Shown: positions 1 through 9,490, counted from the first letter of the stretch. The stretch is DNA of 64,000 nucleotides from Zoogloea sp021286885 (GCF_041915215.1 NZ_JAYSBV010000015.1), one strand, 5' to 3'. A program made the numbers and translations. The notes: generated by a model not told the origin, from the letters alone.

Positions 1-46
1 GGGCGTACAGGGACGCAGGGATCAGATGCAGTAGAATCGCGGGCAT
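1..46 (-). CDS. Partial YpjD/CcsA-like inner-membrane protein, N-terminus only
   Basis: Reading leftward from an ATG at 46, the first 15 codons give a hydrophobic start (MPAILLHLIPASLYA) that runs off the window edge. This resembles the first membrane segment of the CcsA/HemX-like cytochrome c assembly protein (YpjD) that is commonly divergent from ffh in Betaproteobacteria. The 38 bases between the two starts would hold both promoters. The assignment rests on position and 15 residues only, so it is tentative. Confidence 0.55.
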   Translation of the reverse strand, partial: MPAILLHLIPASLYA

Positions 47-84
47 TTCTCAAGTTTACTCCAAGGCTCCGGTCACGAACCATC

Positions 85-1446
85 ATGCTTGACAACCTTA
101 CAACCCGACTCGCGAAAGTCGTCAAGACTTTGCGCGGCCAGGCCCGCCTGACCGAAGACAATATCCAGGAAGCCCTGCGCGAAGTGCGCATGGCGCTGCT
201 CGAGGCCGACGTGGCCCTGCCCGTGGTCAAGGATTTCATCGCCCGGGTCAAGGAAAAGGCCGTGGGCACCGAGGTGCTTTCCTCCCTGACCCCGGGTCAG
301 GCCCTGATTGGCGTGGTGCACAAGGAGCTGACCGAGCTGATGGGCGGTGCCCACGCAGGCCTCAACCTGGCCACCCAGCCGCCCGCCATCATCCTGATGG
401 CCGGTCTGCAAGGGGCGGGCAAGACCACCACCACCGGCAAGCTCAGCAAGCTGCTCAAGGAGCGGATGAAGAAGAAGGTGCTGGTGGTGTCCACCGACAT
501 CTATCGCCCTGCCGCCATCGCCCAGCTGCAGACGGTGGCCCAGCAGGCCGGCGTGGAGTTCTTCCCCTCCACCACCGAGCAGAAGCCGGTGGATATCGCC
601 CTGGCTGCGGTGGATTACGCCCGCCGCCACTACTTTGACGTGCTGATGGTGGATACCGCCGGTCGGCTCGCCATCGACCAGGCCATGATGGAGGAAATCC
701 AGACCCTGCACGCCACCATCAAGCCCATCGAAACCCTGTTTGTGGTGGATGCGATGCTGGGTCAGGATGCGGTGAACACCGCCCGGGCGTTTAACGACGC
801 GCTGCCCCTGACCGGCGTGGTGCTGACCAAGCTGGACGGCGATGCCCGGGGTGGTGCAGCCCTGTCGGTGCGCCATGTGACCGGTAAGCCCCTCAAGTTT
901 GCCGGGGTGGGCGAAAAGCTGGGCGGGCTGGAAGAATTCCACCCCGAGCGTATGGCGAGCCGTATTCTGGGCATGGGCGACATCCTCTCCCTGGTCGAAG
1001 AAGCTCGGCGTGGGGTGGATGAAGAAAAAGCCAAGGAATTTGCCCAAAAGCTCAAGAGCGGCAAGGGCTTCGACCTCAACGACTTCAAGGACCAGATTGG
1101 TCAGATGAAGAAGATGGGCGGCCTCTCCAACCTGCTCGACAAGCTCCCGGCCCAGTTTGCCCAGGCCGCTGGCCAGCTCCAGGGTGGGGTGGAGGACAAG
1201 GCAGTGCGCCGCATCGAGGGCATCATCAACTCCATGACGCCGGTCGAACGGGCCAAGCCTGAGCTGATCAAGGCTTCCCGCAAGCGCCGGATCGCTGCCG
1301 GTGCCGGGGTGAGCGTGCAGGAAGTGAACCGCCTGCTCAACCAGTTCGAGCAGACCCAGAAGATGATGAAGCAGTTCTCCAAGGGCGGCATGCAGAAGAT
1401 GATGCGCGCCATGAAGGGGCTGATGCCGGGTGCCGGCCCCCGCTGA
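85..1446 (+). CDS. ffh: Signal recognition particle GTPase Ffh (SRP54)
   Basis: 453 residues, normal length for Ffh. It binds 4.5S RNA and signal peptides of nascent membrane proteins and delivers ribosomes to FtsY at the inner membrane. Visible parts are the N domain (about 1-95), the GTPase P-loop GLQGAGKTT (107-115), DTAGR (190-194), TKLD (248-251), and the methionine-rich M domain from about 325 to the end, with many MM and KM pairs. The ATG at 85 gives a standard N-terminus. The 3' end overlaps the next gene by 17 bases, so the two may be co-transcribed. Confidence 0.98.
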   Translation: MLDNLTTRLAKVVKTLRGQARLTEDNIQEALREVRMALLEADVALPVVKDFIARVKEKAVGTEVLSSLTPGQALIGVVHKELTELMGGAHAGLNLATQPPAIILMAGLQGAGKTTTTGKLSKLLKERMKKKVLVVSTDIYRPAAIAQLQTVAQQAGVEFFPSTTEQKPVDIALAAVDYARRHYFDVLMVDTAGRLAIDQAMMEEIQTLHATIKPIETLFVVDAMLGQDAVNTARAFNDALPLTGVVLTKLDGDARGGAALSVRHVTGKPLKFAGVGEKLGGLEEFHPERMASRILGMGDILSLVEEARRGVDEEKAKEFAQKLKSGKGFDLNDFKDQIGQMKKMGGLSNLLDKLPAQFAQAAGQLQGGVEDKAVRRIEGIINSMTPVERAKPELIKASRKRRIAAGAGVSVQEVNRLLNQFEQTQKMMKQFSKGGMQKMMRAMKGLMPGAGPR

Positions 1447-2806
1447 TCCGGGCGCCCTGGGGGTGGGGCTGCCCGAAGACTGGCCGGCAGCCCTGGCCCA
1501 GCTGGATGCGGATGGGCGGGTGCTGGCGGCCAATCGGGCCTGGCGCGAGCAGCCCGGCTTGCCTGCCCGCGTGGCTGTTCAGCCTGGGGCCGAGGCCCTG
1601 ACGGTCTGGCACCTGCTACCGGAGGGGGTGTGCTGGGCTTTGGACGTACAGCCGGCCGCCCATGGGGGCTGGTGGTGTACCGCGCTGCGGACATCTGCAC
1701 CACCGCGCCCGGCGCCCGGGGGGTTTTCGTCCCGCTTCGAGAGTGAGTTGCGCTACTGGACGATCTTTCATGCGTCCAGCTCCCCCATCCTGCTGGTGGG
1801 GGAAGAGGGCCAGATCCTCGAAGCGAATCCTGCCGCGACAGGGCTGTACTGCTATCCCCGGGAATTGATGCTGCAGATGGAGCTGGCCCAGCTCATGCCG
1901 GCCTGTCCATCCCCCGCCCGCCTGTTTGCCACCCAGCCGGAAACCCTTCCGGCGGGGCTGCACCTGCGCCAAGGGGCGGAAAGCTTCATGGCGGAGGCCA
2001 CCCTGTCTTATGTACGCCTGCGTGGTGTGCTGATGGCCGTGGTCCTGGTGCGGGACGTGCATGAAGCCCATATGCGGGCCGCCCTTGAGCAGCACCAGCA
2101 GCGGGAACTGGCCCATGCGGCCCGGCTCATCCATGCAGGTGAAATGGCCTCGGCCCTGGCCCATGAACTGAATCAGCCCCTGACCGCCATTCGAAACTTC
2201 AGCGGCGTGGTTCAGCGTCGACTGGAGCAGATGGGGGATGCGGCCCGCACTGTGCGTGAGCCGGTTCAGATGATCGCCGAGCAGGCCCTGCGGGCCGGAG
2301 AGATCGTGCATCGCATCCGGGGGTTCGTGCGCAAGGGCGTTCCGGTGACGGCGCCTTTGAACCTCAACGAGGTGGTGCGGGATGTGATTCGCTTCAATGA
2401 GGCAGACGCCCGCGCCCATGGGGTCGAAATTCAGGTTTTGCTGGCTGAGGATCTGCCCCGTTTGAATGCTGATCGCCTGCAACTGGAGCAGGCCATCAGC
2501 AATCTGGTGCGCAATGGCATCGAGTCCATGCTGGAGCTGCCTGGCCAGCGGCTGTTGCGCATCAGCTCCAGCCTTACGGTGGATCAGCAGCTGGAGTTGC
2601 GGGTCAGCGACCAAGGCGGCGGCTTGGCCCCCGCCCTGGCCCATGATCCGTTTGCACCTTTTGTCACCACCAAACCCCATGGCATGGGTTTGGGGCTGGC
2701 CATTTGTCGTACGATCATCGAAAACCATGGAGGGCGCATCTGGGTGGCCAACAACTCTGCCCGGGGATGCACCTTCTGTTTCAGTCTCCCCCTTCCGACC
2801 GCCTGA
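1430..2806 (+). CDS. PAS-domain sensor histidine kinase, FixL-like
   Basis: About 458 residues. A poorly conserved N-terminal part is followed by a PAS domain (about 105-215), a HisKA segment with the phospho-acceptor in ALAHELNQPLTAI (His245), and a HATPase domain with N box (NLVRNGIE), G1 (DQGGGL) and G2 (GMGLGLAI). No transmembrane segment is obvious, so it is probably cytosolic like FixL-type kinases. It should phosphorylate the response regulator encoded 16 bases downstream. The start is uncertain: GTG 1430 lies inside ffh, and GTG 1463 in the same frame is an alternative. The ligand cannot be read from the sequence. Confidence 0.9.
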   Translation: MPAPADPGALGVGLPEDWPAALAQLDADGRVLAANRAWREQPGLPARVAVQPGAEALTVWHLLPEGVCWALDVQPAAHGGWWCTALRTSAPPRPAPGGFSSRFESELRYWTIFHASSSPILLVGEEGQILEANPAATGLYCYPRELMLQMELAQLMPACPSPARLFATQPETLPAGLHLRQGAESFMAEATLSYVRLRGVLMAVVLVRDVHEAHMRAALEQHQQRELAHAARLIHAGEMASALAHELNQPLTAIRNFSGVVQRRLEQMGDAARTVREPVQMIAEQALRAGEIVHRIRGFVRKGVPVTAPLNLNEVVRDVIRFNEADARAHGVEIQVLLAEDLPRLNADRLQLEQAISNLVRNGIESMLELPGQRLLRISSSLTVDQQLELRVSDQGGGLAPALAHDPFAPFVTTKPHGMGLGLAICRTIIENHGGRIWVANNSARGCTFCFSLPLPTA

Positions 2807-2822
2807 GGATCAAGGATCAAAA

Positions 2823-3485
2823 ATGCCCCATAGCCTGCGTTCATCCCTGCAGCCCGCTCCGTTCATGCCAGTTGAGCCCCTGGTGTGCGTGGTGGATGAC
2901 GATGATGCAGTGCGTTTGTCGATTCGGCTGCTGATTGAAACCCTCGGGCTGGAGGTACGGGCTTTTGCCACCGCGCTGGATTTTCTGGCCGATGCCCAGG
3001 CCCGGGAGGCCTGTCATTGCCTGGTGCTGGATGTGCGCATGCCGGGCCTGAGCGGCACGGCCCTGCAGGAGCGGCTGGTGCGCGAGGGCAACCCGATGCC
3101 CATCATCTTTGTATCGGCCCATGGTGACGTGCCCATGGTGGCCCGAGCCATGCGCGAAGGGGCTTTTGATTTTCTGCAGAAGCCTTTTAACGATCAGGCG
3201 CTTCTGGATCGGGTGCTGGAGGCCGTGCAGCATGCGGGCCAGACACGTCGCCTGCGCCTGGAGGTGCAGGAGGTCGAACGGCGCCTGGACAGCCTCACCC
3301 AGCGGGAGCGGGACGTGATGAGCGGGATGATCCAGGGCCGCCTGAACAAGCAGATTGCAGAGGATCTGGGGATCAGCATGAAAACCGTGGAGCAGCACCG
3401 GGCCCGGGTGATGGAAAAGCTGCAGGTGGCATCTTTAGCCGAGTTGGTGCGGGCCGCCCTCAAAACTGGACGTTTTGAGGCTTGA
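2823..3485 (+). CDS. FixJ/NarL-type response regulator with LuxR HTH
   Basis: 220 residues from ATG 2823 (ATG 2865 is also possible). The receiver domain has the acidic pocket VVDDDDAV, phospho-acceptor Asp70 in LVLDVRMPG, the switch serine in VSAHGDV and the lysine in LQKPF. The C-terminal LuxR-type helix-turn-helix (LTQRERDVMSGM...GISMKTVEQHRARV) binds DNA. This is the classical FixJ architecture, and the gene sits directly after the PAS kinase, so the two form a pair. Target genes are unknown. Confidence 0.93.
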   Translation: MPHSLRSSLQPAPFMPVEPLVCVVDDDDAVRLSIRLLIETLGLEVRAFATALDFLADAQAREACHCLVLDVRMPGLSGTALQERLVREGNPMPIIFVSAHGDVPMVARAMREGAFDFLQKPFNDQALLDRVLEAVQHAGQTRRLRLEVQEVERRLDSLTQRERDVMSGMIQGRLNKQIAEDLGISMKTVEQHRARVMEKLQVASLAELVRAALKTGRFEA

Positions 3486-3851
3486 GGCTACGGGTAAACC
3501 CGCACTCCCATCAGGGCAAGCCCTGATTTGATCAAAACGACATATTGAGCATAGTTGCATCCGAATCTCCGAAAGCGCAACAAGTTGCAAATTTGTTCAG
3601 CGGGATTGTTTTAGCTTTGCTGGATGTTGCTGGGCTTGTAAGCCGCTACGGCAGAAATCCTGGAGAGGGTGGAGGAGACCTTCCCAGGATTGTGTGGGTG
3701 CAGTAAAGCTCCGCTTCCGGAGCCGTTCTTGAAGTGTTCGTTCGTTCTGCGGGGCTGCTTTCCTCAAAGGGAGGCAGCCCTGTTTTTTTGTTTTTTGGCT
3801 GCTCTCCCCTGCGCAGGCGCACCCGGAGCGGGTCTTGGTAAAATCGTCCCC
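3486..3851. other. 366-bp intergenic region with two hairpins, no gene seen
   Basis: No convincing coding frame. The first 150 bases are AT-rich compared with the flanks. An 8-bp inverted repeat with a 20-base loop lies at 3656-3691 (AATCCTGG/CCAGGATT), and a GCTCCG/CGGAGC hairpin at about 3708-3723. Neither is followed directly by a T run, so they are not textbook terminators. The region presumably holds the end of the two-component transcript and the promoter of the ferritin-like gene. Confidence 0.5.
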
Positions 3852-4682
3852 ATGCTGGAACACCACGATTTGCACGCCCGGGCCTACGAGGCCCTGATGG
3901 AGCCCGCGCTGGAGCCCAAGCTCGCCGGGGTAGACGCACTGCTTGCCGACTGGGCTTCCGGGGCCGTCAAGCTGCGGGCAGAGAGCGCCTGCCCGGTGCG
4001 CTCGGTGCCCGATGCGGGGCGTCCGGCCCGGCCCGAACTCATCCCCCATACCGAGGTGCCGCGTCGCTCCCCGGCCACGCCTGAGGGTTTCGCCGCCCTG
4101 CTGCACGCGATTGCCCATATCGAGTTCAATGCGATCAATCTGGCGCTGGATTGCGTCTATCGCTTCCGGGGGCTGCCCCGGGATTTTTACGCCGGCTGGT
4201 TGCAGGTGGCAGGCGAAGAGGCCTACCACTTTGGCTTGGTGCGGGCGCGGCTGCGCAGCACAGGCCACGACTACGGGGATTTTCCCGCCCACCGGGGGCT
4301 GTGGGACATGGCCCTCAAGACGGAGGATGATCCCCTCGTGCGCATGGCCCTGGTGCCCCGCGTGCTGGAGGCCCGGGGGCTGGATGCGACGCCGCCCATC
4401 GTGGCGCGTCTCAAGCAGATCGGGGATGCAGAGACCATCGCAGTGCTCGACATCATTCTGCGGGATGAAGTGGGTCATGTGGCCTTGGGAGATCGCTGGT
4501 TCCGTCATTTTTGCCGGGAACGGGGGTGGCCCGAGGAGGAAACCTATCTGGCCCTGATGACGGATTACGAGGCGCCTTGGCCGCCCAAGCCCCTGAATGT
4601 GGAAGCCCGCCTGAAGGCGGGCTTCACCCCGGATGAAATCCGGCGGCTGGAGGGTGGGCGCCCCCGCCGGCAGCCGGCCTGA
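3852..4682 (+). CDS. DUF455 ferritin-like protein
   Basis: 276 residues from ATG 3852; the frame stays open upstream but that part does not look coding. Helical protein with ferritin-type metal-ligand motifs: HIEFNAI, GEEAYHF and DEVGHVALG. These are the E and ExxH-like motifs of the DUF455 branch of the ferritin-like superfamily, which are expected to bind a di-iron centre. The biological role of the family is not established. It is convergent with the cytochrome c maturation genes that follow and is probably transcribed alone. Confidence 0.88.
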   Translation: MLEHHDLHARAYEALMEPALEPKLAGVDALLADWASGAVKLRAESACPVRSVPDAGRPARPELIPHTEVPRRSPATPEGFAALLHAIAHIEFNAINLALDCVYRFRGLPRDFYAGWLQVAGEEAYHFGLVRARLRSTGHDYGDFPAHRGLWDMALKTEDDPLVRMALVPRVLEARGLDATPPIVARLKQIGDAETIAVLDIILRDEVGHVALGDRWFRHFCRERGWPEEETYLALMTDYEAPWPPKPLNVEARLKAGFTPDEIRRLEGGRPRRQPA

Positions 4683-4706
4683 GGGCGGCACCGGCAAGGC
4701 TGGGGC

Positions 4707-5846
4707 TTACAGCGAACCGTAGCTGTGCAGCCCCGACAGGAACATGTTGACCCCCACGAAGGCAAAGGCGGTCACCAGCAGGCCGATCACCGCCCACCAG
4801 GCCAGCATGGCCCCCCGCAGTCCCTTGGTGAGACGGATGTGGAGCCAGGCGGCGTAGTTCAGCCACACAATGAAGGCCCAGGTTTCCTTGGGGTCCCACT
4901 GCCAGTAGGTGCCCCAGGCCTCGGCGGCCCACAGGGCGCCCAGGATGGTGGCGATGGTGAAGAAGGCGAAGCCGATGGCAATCGCCTTGTACATCACATC
5001 ATCCAGCACTTCCGGGGCCGGCAGGCGACCCGCCAAAATGCCCTTGCGGGCCAGCAGGTCGGCCACGCCGATCATGGCGGCCAGCGCAAAGGCGCCATAG
5101 CCGATGAAGTTGGCGGGCACGTGCACCTTCATCCAGTAGCTTTGCAGGGCCGGGATCAGGGGCTGGATTTCCTGGGCGTCGCGGCTGAAGGTGTACCACA
5201 GCAGAAAGCTCACCGCCGCCGAGATCACCAGCAGCACGAAGGCGCCCATGCGCCGGGTGGCGTAGCGCTCCTCGTAGTAGAGGTAGAGCAGGCCGGTGAT
5301 GATGGAGAACAGCACAAAGACTTCGTACAGATTGCTGACCGGAATGTGGCCCACATCGGTGCCGATCAGGTAGCTCTCGTACCAGCGCACCAGCAGTCCG
5401 GCGATGCCCATGGTGCAGGCGCACCAGGTGAGTACCGAGCCGGTACGCTCGGCAAAGTCGGAGCGGGCCAGCAGGCCCAGCAGATAGGCCCCGGTGGCAA
5501 TGAAGAACAGGGCGCTCATCCACATGATGGCGGTCTGGCTGGAGATCAGGTATTTCAAGAAAAACACCTGCTCGGCCCGGGCCAGGTCGCCCTGGTAGAG
5601 CTGGATGCTGGCCAGCGCCACCCCTGCGCAGGCCGCCAGATAGACCCGGAAGGGCTTCCACTGCCAGCCCATCAGAGCGAAGGCGGGCAGCGTCAGGAGC
5701 AGGATGGCCTGCTCATAGGTGTCCATGAACTGGCGGTACTGGCCCAGGGCATACAGGGCGCCGCCCGCCAGGGCGAGGGTGTAGATCCAGTCCCCGGCGC
5801 GCAGTCGGCGCAGCAAGGGGGCGTGTTCGGTGTGAGTCATGTCCAT
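4707..5846 (-). CDS. ccsB: Cytochrome c maturation protein ResC/CcsB (System II)
   Basis: 379 residues starting MDMTHTEH at 5846. Multi-pass inner-membrane protein with the tryptophan-rich haem-handling motif WGTYWQWDPKETWAF near the C-terminus and conserved histidines, as in ResC/CcsA-family proteins. With ResB it exports haem and ligates it to CXXCH motifs of apocytochromes on the periplasmic side. It starts 13 bases after the resB stop, so the two are one operon. The nearby cytochrome c4 gene encodes a likely client. Confidence 0.95.
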   Translation of the reverse strand: MDMTHTEHAPLLRRLRAGDWIYTLALAGGALYALGQYRQFMDTYEQAILLLTLPAFALMGWQWKPFRVYLAACAGVALASIQLYQGDLARAEQVFFLKYLISSQTAIMWMSALFFIATGAYLLGLLARSDFAERTGSVLTWCACTMGIAGLLVRWYESYLIGTDVGHIPVSNLYEVFVLFSIITGLLYLYYEERYATRRMGAFVLLVISAAVSFLLWYTFSRDAQEIQPLIPALQSYWMKVHVPANFIGYGAFALAAMIGVADLLARKGILAGRLPAPEVLDDVMYKAIAIGFAFFTIATILGALWAAEAWGTYWQWDPKETWAFIVWLNYAAWLHIRLTKGLRGAMLAWWAVIGLLVTAFAFVGVNMFLSGLHSYGSL

Positions 5847-5859
5847 CTTGGGGGCTCCA

Positions 5860-7911
5860 TTACGCCTGGGGCGGGGCAGGGTTTGGGGAAGCAGCGGGGC
5901 GGGCGTCGAGCAGCTGGGCGAGGGCGTCCCGGTGGCGGGCAAAGTCCTGGTCCACGTCCATCGACTTGCGGTTGGAACTGAGGGCCAGCAGCGCTTCGCC
6001 CTGATCCTTGACCAGCACAAAGAGCCGGCGTTCCCGCACGTAGAGCATGGCGAATACGCCCAGTACCAGCAGCAGGGAGCCCAGGTAGACCAAAGGCTTG
6101 CCCGGCGAGCGGGTGGCCTGGAGGACGGTGGCGCGCACCTCCTCGAAACCATCCAGTTGCAGATAGACCGGGGCGCCATAGTGCAGGCTGTCGCTCATGC
6201 TGTTCAGGCTGTCGCGCAGAAAGCGGTCGAGGGTGGCATCCGGGGTTTTGGGGGCGTCCGGGTGCTGGAGTCGCCAGGCTTCCCAGGCGCTGCCTTCCAG
6301 GATCTTCAGGAAGATGTCGGCAGCCTTGTCCCGTTCGGCGGCGGGGATGGTGCTTTCGATGAACTTGCCCAGGGCCTCGAAGCCACCCCGGGCAAACAGG
6401 TCCAGGGTCTTGAGGGCGGTTTCCTGCATCCGGGCGCGCATGGTGTCGCTGGTGTCCGGCCCCAGGGCTACGAGGCTGAAGCGGCGGGCCAGTTCGGTAT
6501 GCCTGGCCGGGTCGAGCAGGGTTCGGCGCAGGGCAAACCAGCTGTCGGGCGTGTTGTTGGCATCCACCGGAATCCGCATGTAGCGGAAGGGGAGCGCCGG
6601 GTCGGTGCGCATCCCGGCCAGGAAGTAGCGGGCCCCATCCTGCTCGATGGGCTGCATGTAGTTCATGTATTCCCGGGCCTGGCCGGCGTTGTCCCGCAGC
6701 TTGTACTGGATGCTGGGGCCCACGTTCTGCATGTCCTTGCGGGCGCTGCTGCGTGCACCGCTGCCCAGGTGGCGCTCCAGGGCGCTGCCTTCGGCGGGCG
6801 CCGTTTCGTCGGCCATGTTTTCGATGTTGAAGGGACGGAAGCTGCCCAGCTCCAGGGTATAGCCCTGGGCCTCTCCCTGGAGGGCAAGGCTATCGCCCAC
6901 ATCCACCTTCAGAGGGCGCGTGGCCTCCTGGGGCTGGGGCGCCAGGGCGTGACTGCGCAGGGTGAGGTGGGAGCCCCCGTCTTCAAAGCTGGCCTGATAA
7001 AGGGTGATGCCGGCTACTTCGAAGGGTTTGTTGACCTCGATGGTCTTCTCGAAAGACTGGCCGGAGCGCAGGTCGGTCACCACGATGTCGCTGGCGAAGC
7101 GCTTGGGCATCCCGGTGGAGTAGTGCTCCAGGTGGAACTTGCGCAGGGACACGGCAAAGGGCAGATCCTGGAGCAGCACCCCGTCCTGCACATTGAGCAC
7201 GGCCTGACGAGCGCTCTTGCCTTCGGGGATGAACACATTGCCCCGGAAACTCCAGTTGTCCAGCCCCAGCCGGCTGGATTCGGGGATGTCTGAAATCAGC
7301 TGGTTGCCGTTGGTAATGCGCTTGTCCCCGAGCAGCATTTGCAGCTTGAGGGGCAGGTTGCCGTCCAGCAGGCCGCCGATGCAGATCAGCACGATGGCGC
7401 CGTGGGCCAGGAAGTAGCCGATGCGCGTCCAGCTGCCCTGGCGGGCGGCGATCAGGACGGCGCCCTCACGCGGGTTCACCCGGCTGCGAAAGCCCTGGCG
7501 CTGCAGGTAATCGAGGATGCGGGTCTGGCTGGCTGCGCTTGTCTGGCCGATGGGGAACCGGGCGTGGTGCTGGAACTGGGCGAGGGAGGCTTCCCGGGCA
7601 TGCTCCCGGTAGCTCTGCATGTCCTTCACCATGGGTTTGGCCTGGCGCAGGATGCAGGCGGTGGTGGAAATCACCAGGAAACCCAGGATCACCAGAAACC
7701 AGACCGAGTTGTACACCGCATAGAGGCCCAGTTTTTCAAAAACCGGGAACCAGAAGGGGCCGAACTGGTTGAGATAGTTGTTGTAGGGTTCGTTCTGCTT
7801 GAGCACCGTGCCGATCACGGAGGCAATGGCCAGGATGCTGAGCAGGCTGATCGCGAAGCGCATCGAGCTGAGCAGCTCGTACAGGGTGCGGGCGGTGCTG
7901 CGGTGTCGCAT
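5860..7911 (-). CDS. resB: Cytochrome c maturation protein ResB (System II)
   Basis: 683 residues. Three hydrophobic segments lie in the N-terminal 200 residues (ISLLSILAIASVIGTVL, VWFLVILGFLVISTTACIL, YFLAHGAIVLICIGGLLDG), then a large periplasmic domain and a last membrane segment near residue 600 (PLVYLGSLLLVLGVFAMLYV). This is the ResB/Ccs1 architecture. It partners ResC in periplasmic haem ligation. The gene is first of the resBC pair and lies after the terminator of the cytochrome c4 gene, so it probably has its own promoter. Confidence 0.95.
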   Translation of the reverse strand: MRHRSTARTLYELLSSMRFAISLLSILAIASVIGTVLKQNEPYNNYLNQFGPFWFPVFEKLGLYAVYNSVWFLVILGFLVISTTACILRQAKPMVKDMQSYREHAREASLAQFQHHARFPIGQTSAASQTRILDYLQRQGFRSRVNPREGAVLIAARQGSWTRIGYFLAHGAIVLICIGGLLDGNLPLKLQMLLGDKRITNGNQLISDIPESSRLGLDNWSFRGNVFIPEGKSARQAVLNVQDGVLLQDLPFAVSLRKFHLEHYSTGMPKRFASDIVVTDLRSGQSFEKTIEVNKPFEVAGITLYQASFEDGGSHLTLRSHALAPQPQEATRPLKVDVGDSLALQGEAQGYTLELGSFRPFNIENMADETAPAEGSALERHLGSGARSSARKDMQNVGPSIQYKLRDNAGQAREYMNYMQPIEQDGARYFLAGMRTDPALPFRYMRIPVDANNTPDSWFALRRTLLDPARHTELARRFSLVALGPDTSDTMRARMQETALKTLDLFARGGFEALGKFIESTIPAAERDKAADIFLKILEGSAWEAWRLQHPDAPKTPDATLDRFLRDSLNSMSDSLHYGAPVYLQLDGFEEVRATVLQATRSPGKPLVYLGSLLLVLGVFAMLYVRERRLFVLVKDQGEALLALSSNRKSMDVDQDFARHRDALAQLLDARPAASPNPAPPQA

Positions 7912-7942
7912 GGGGCGGGCGGGGGAGGGCGGAGCGGAATGG

Positions 7943-7980
7943 AAAAAAGGGGTGAGCCCGGAAAGGCCACCCCTTTTTTT
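7943..7980 (-). terminator. Rho-independent terminator after cytochrome c4 gene
   Basis: Stem GGGGTG/CACCCC flanked by A and T runs on both strands. In the leftward direction it follows the cytochrome c4 stop by about 30 bases and ends in a T run. It separates that gene from resB. Confidence 0.85.
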
Positions 7981-8011
7981 ATAGCTGGATCAGGGCCGGT
8001 ATGGCCTTGAC

Positions 8012-8647
8012 TTAGCGCAGGCCGGCGGCGAAGTCGGAAACGGCCTTGATGTCTGCGTCGGTCATCTTGAGGGCGATGGTACGCATCATCTTGTTGGGGT
8101 CGTTGGCGCGCTCGCCGGCACGGAAGGCCTTCAGCTGGGCTTCGGTGTATTCGGGGTACTGACCACCGATACGGGGGAACTGGGCGGGCAGGCCAGCACC
8201 GGCGGGGCCGTGACAGGCCGCACAGGCGGGGATGCCGCGCTTCAGGTCGCCCGCACGCCACAGGCGTTGGCCGGCTTCGATGGTGGCCTTGCTCTTGGCG
8301 GACTCGGGCTTGAGCTGCTGGCCAGCAAAGTAGGCGGCCAGGCCCTTCATGTCGTCGTCGGAAAGAGGTGCAGCCATGCCGCCCATGACGGGGTTGGCAC
8401 GCTCGGCGGGCTTGCCACCTTCACTCTTGAAATTCTTGAGCTGCTTGTAGATGTACTCGGCGTGCTGGCCGGCCAGTTTGGGGTTGGTCGGAATCTGACT
8501 GTTGCCATCAACGCCGTGGCAGGCGCCGCAAACCTGTTCTGCAGTCTGTTTCGCTTTGGTGAGATCGGGCTGGGCGGCGGCTTTTTCTTCAGCCTGAACC
8601 GCGCCGGCGGCAAGAACCAGCGAAAGCAGCAGGGAACGCTTGATCAT
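8012..8647 (-). CDS. Dihaem cytochrome c4
   Basis: 211 residues. A signal peptide (MIKRSLLLSLVLAAGAVQA) directs it to the periplasm. Two haem-binding CXXCH motifs (CGACH at 40-44, CAACH at 142-146) and downstream methionine ligands (VMGGM, KMM) give the two-domain layout of cytochrome c4, an electron donor to terminal oxidases. It stands next to resBC, whose products would attach the haems. It is transcribed divergently from engB and closed by a strong hairpin terminator. Confidence 0.95.
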   Translation of the reverse strand: MIKRSLLLSLVLAAGAVQAEEKAAAQPDLTKAKQTAEQVCGACHGVDGNSQIPTNPKLAGQHAEYIYKQLKNFKSEGGKPAERANPVMGGMAAPLSDDDMKGLAAYFAGQQLKPESAKSKATIEAGQRLWRAGDLKRGIPACAACHGPAGAGLPAQFPRIGGQYPEYTEAQLKAFRAGERANDPNKMMRTIALKMTDADIKAVSDFAAGLR

Positions 8648-8754
8648 GATGTCCTCGAAGCCAAGAATGTGAAGGTCTCAAACCTGCTATTCTATAGCAA
8701 TTCCAGCAATTTGCGCGATGCAATAGCGCTTCGCGCAGCACTCCAGACGTATCC

Positions 8755-9369
8755 ATGTCCCTGTTTCGTAACGCCCAGTTTGAGATTTCCATTGCCAAGC
8801 CCAGCGGCCTGCCGCCGCCTCGTGGGGTTGAAATTGCCTTTGCAGGCCGCTCCAATGCCGGGAAATCCAGTGCAATCAACACCCTGACCGACCACACCCG
8901 GCTGGCCTTTGTTTCCAAGACGCCGGGGCGCACCCAGCTCATCAATTTCTTCCGTTTGCCCAATGATGCGGTGCTGGTTGATCTGCCCGGCTATGGCTAT
9001 GCCCAGGTGCCCGAGGCCATCCGCGCCCAGTGGCAGCGCCTGCTCGAAGAGTACCTGACCCGCCGCCCCAACCTGATCGGCCTGGTGCTGATCATGGATT
9101 CCCGTCATCCCCTCACCGAGCGGGACCGGGCGATGATCGGTTGGTTTGCTCCCAGTGGCCGTCCCATCCACGTGATGCTCACCAAGTGCGACAAGCTCAC
9201 CCGCAGCGCCCAGGGCCAGACCCTTGCTGCGGTGCGCAAGGAGTTGGCGCTGATTGGGCCGCAGGTAACGGTGCAGCTCTTCTCCAGTCTCAAGAAGACC
9301 GGGGTTGAAGAAGCAGAGAAGGTGGTGGGTGGGTGGCTTTCGTCTTTGGGGCAGGAAGCTGCAATTTAG
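8755..9369 (+). CDS. engB: Ribosome biogenesis GTPase EngB (YihA/YsxC)
   Basis: 204 residues. GTPase motifs are P-loop GRSNAGKSS (31-39), the switch threonine in KTPGRTQ, G3 in DLPGYGYA and the specificity motif TKCDK. Length and order match EngB, an essential GTPase in 50S subunit assembly. ATG 8755 gives the standard start. The gene is divergent from cytochrome c4 with about 107 bases between them, a neighbourhood common in Betaproteobacteria. Confidence 0.97.
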   Translation: MSLFRNAQFEISIAKPSGLPPPRGVEIAFAGRSNAGKSSAINTLTDHTRLAFVSKTPGRTQLINFFRLPNDAVLVDLPGYGYAQVPEAIRAQWQRLLEEYLTRRPNLIGLVLIMDSRHPLTERDRAMIGWFAPSGRPIHVMLTKCDKLTRSAQGQTLAAVRKELALIGPQVTVQLFSSLKKTGVEEAEKVVGGWLSSLGQEAAI

Positions 9370-9490
9370 TGTGACGGATGCATGCTTTAACGCCATGTTC
9401 TTGCTGTAATGTTATGGTTTGAGCCTTTGGGGGGGCTTGTCGCACGGCCTCCCTGTCCGCCATCACCCATAGAACAGATCACATCACAGC

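Noticed and set aside
73..1533. Long open frame opposite ffh
   Set aside because: High-GC shadow of ffh: low-complexity His/Gly/Leu-rich translation and no domain pattern.
3520..3545. TTTGATCAAA near the two-component pair as an FNR/FixK box
   Set aside because: Lacks the TTGAT-N4-ATCAA spacing; the half-sites overlap.
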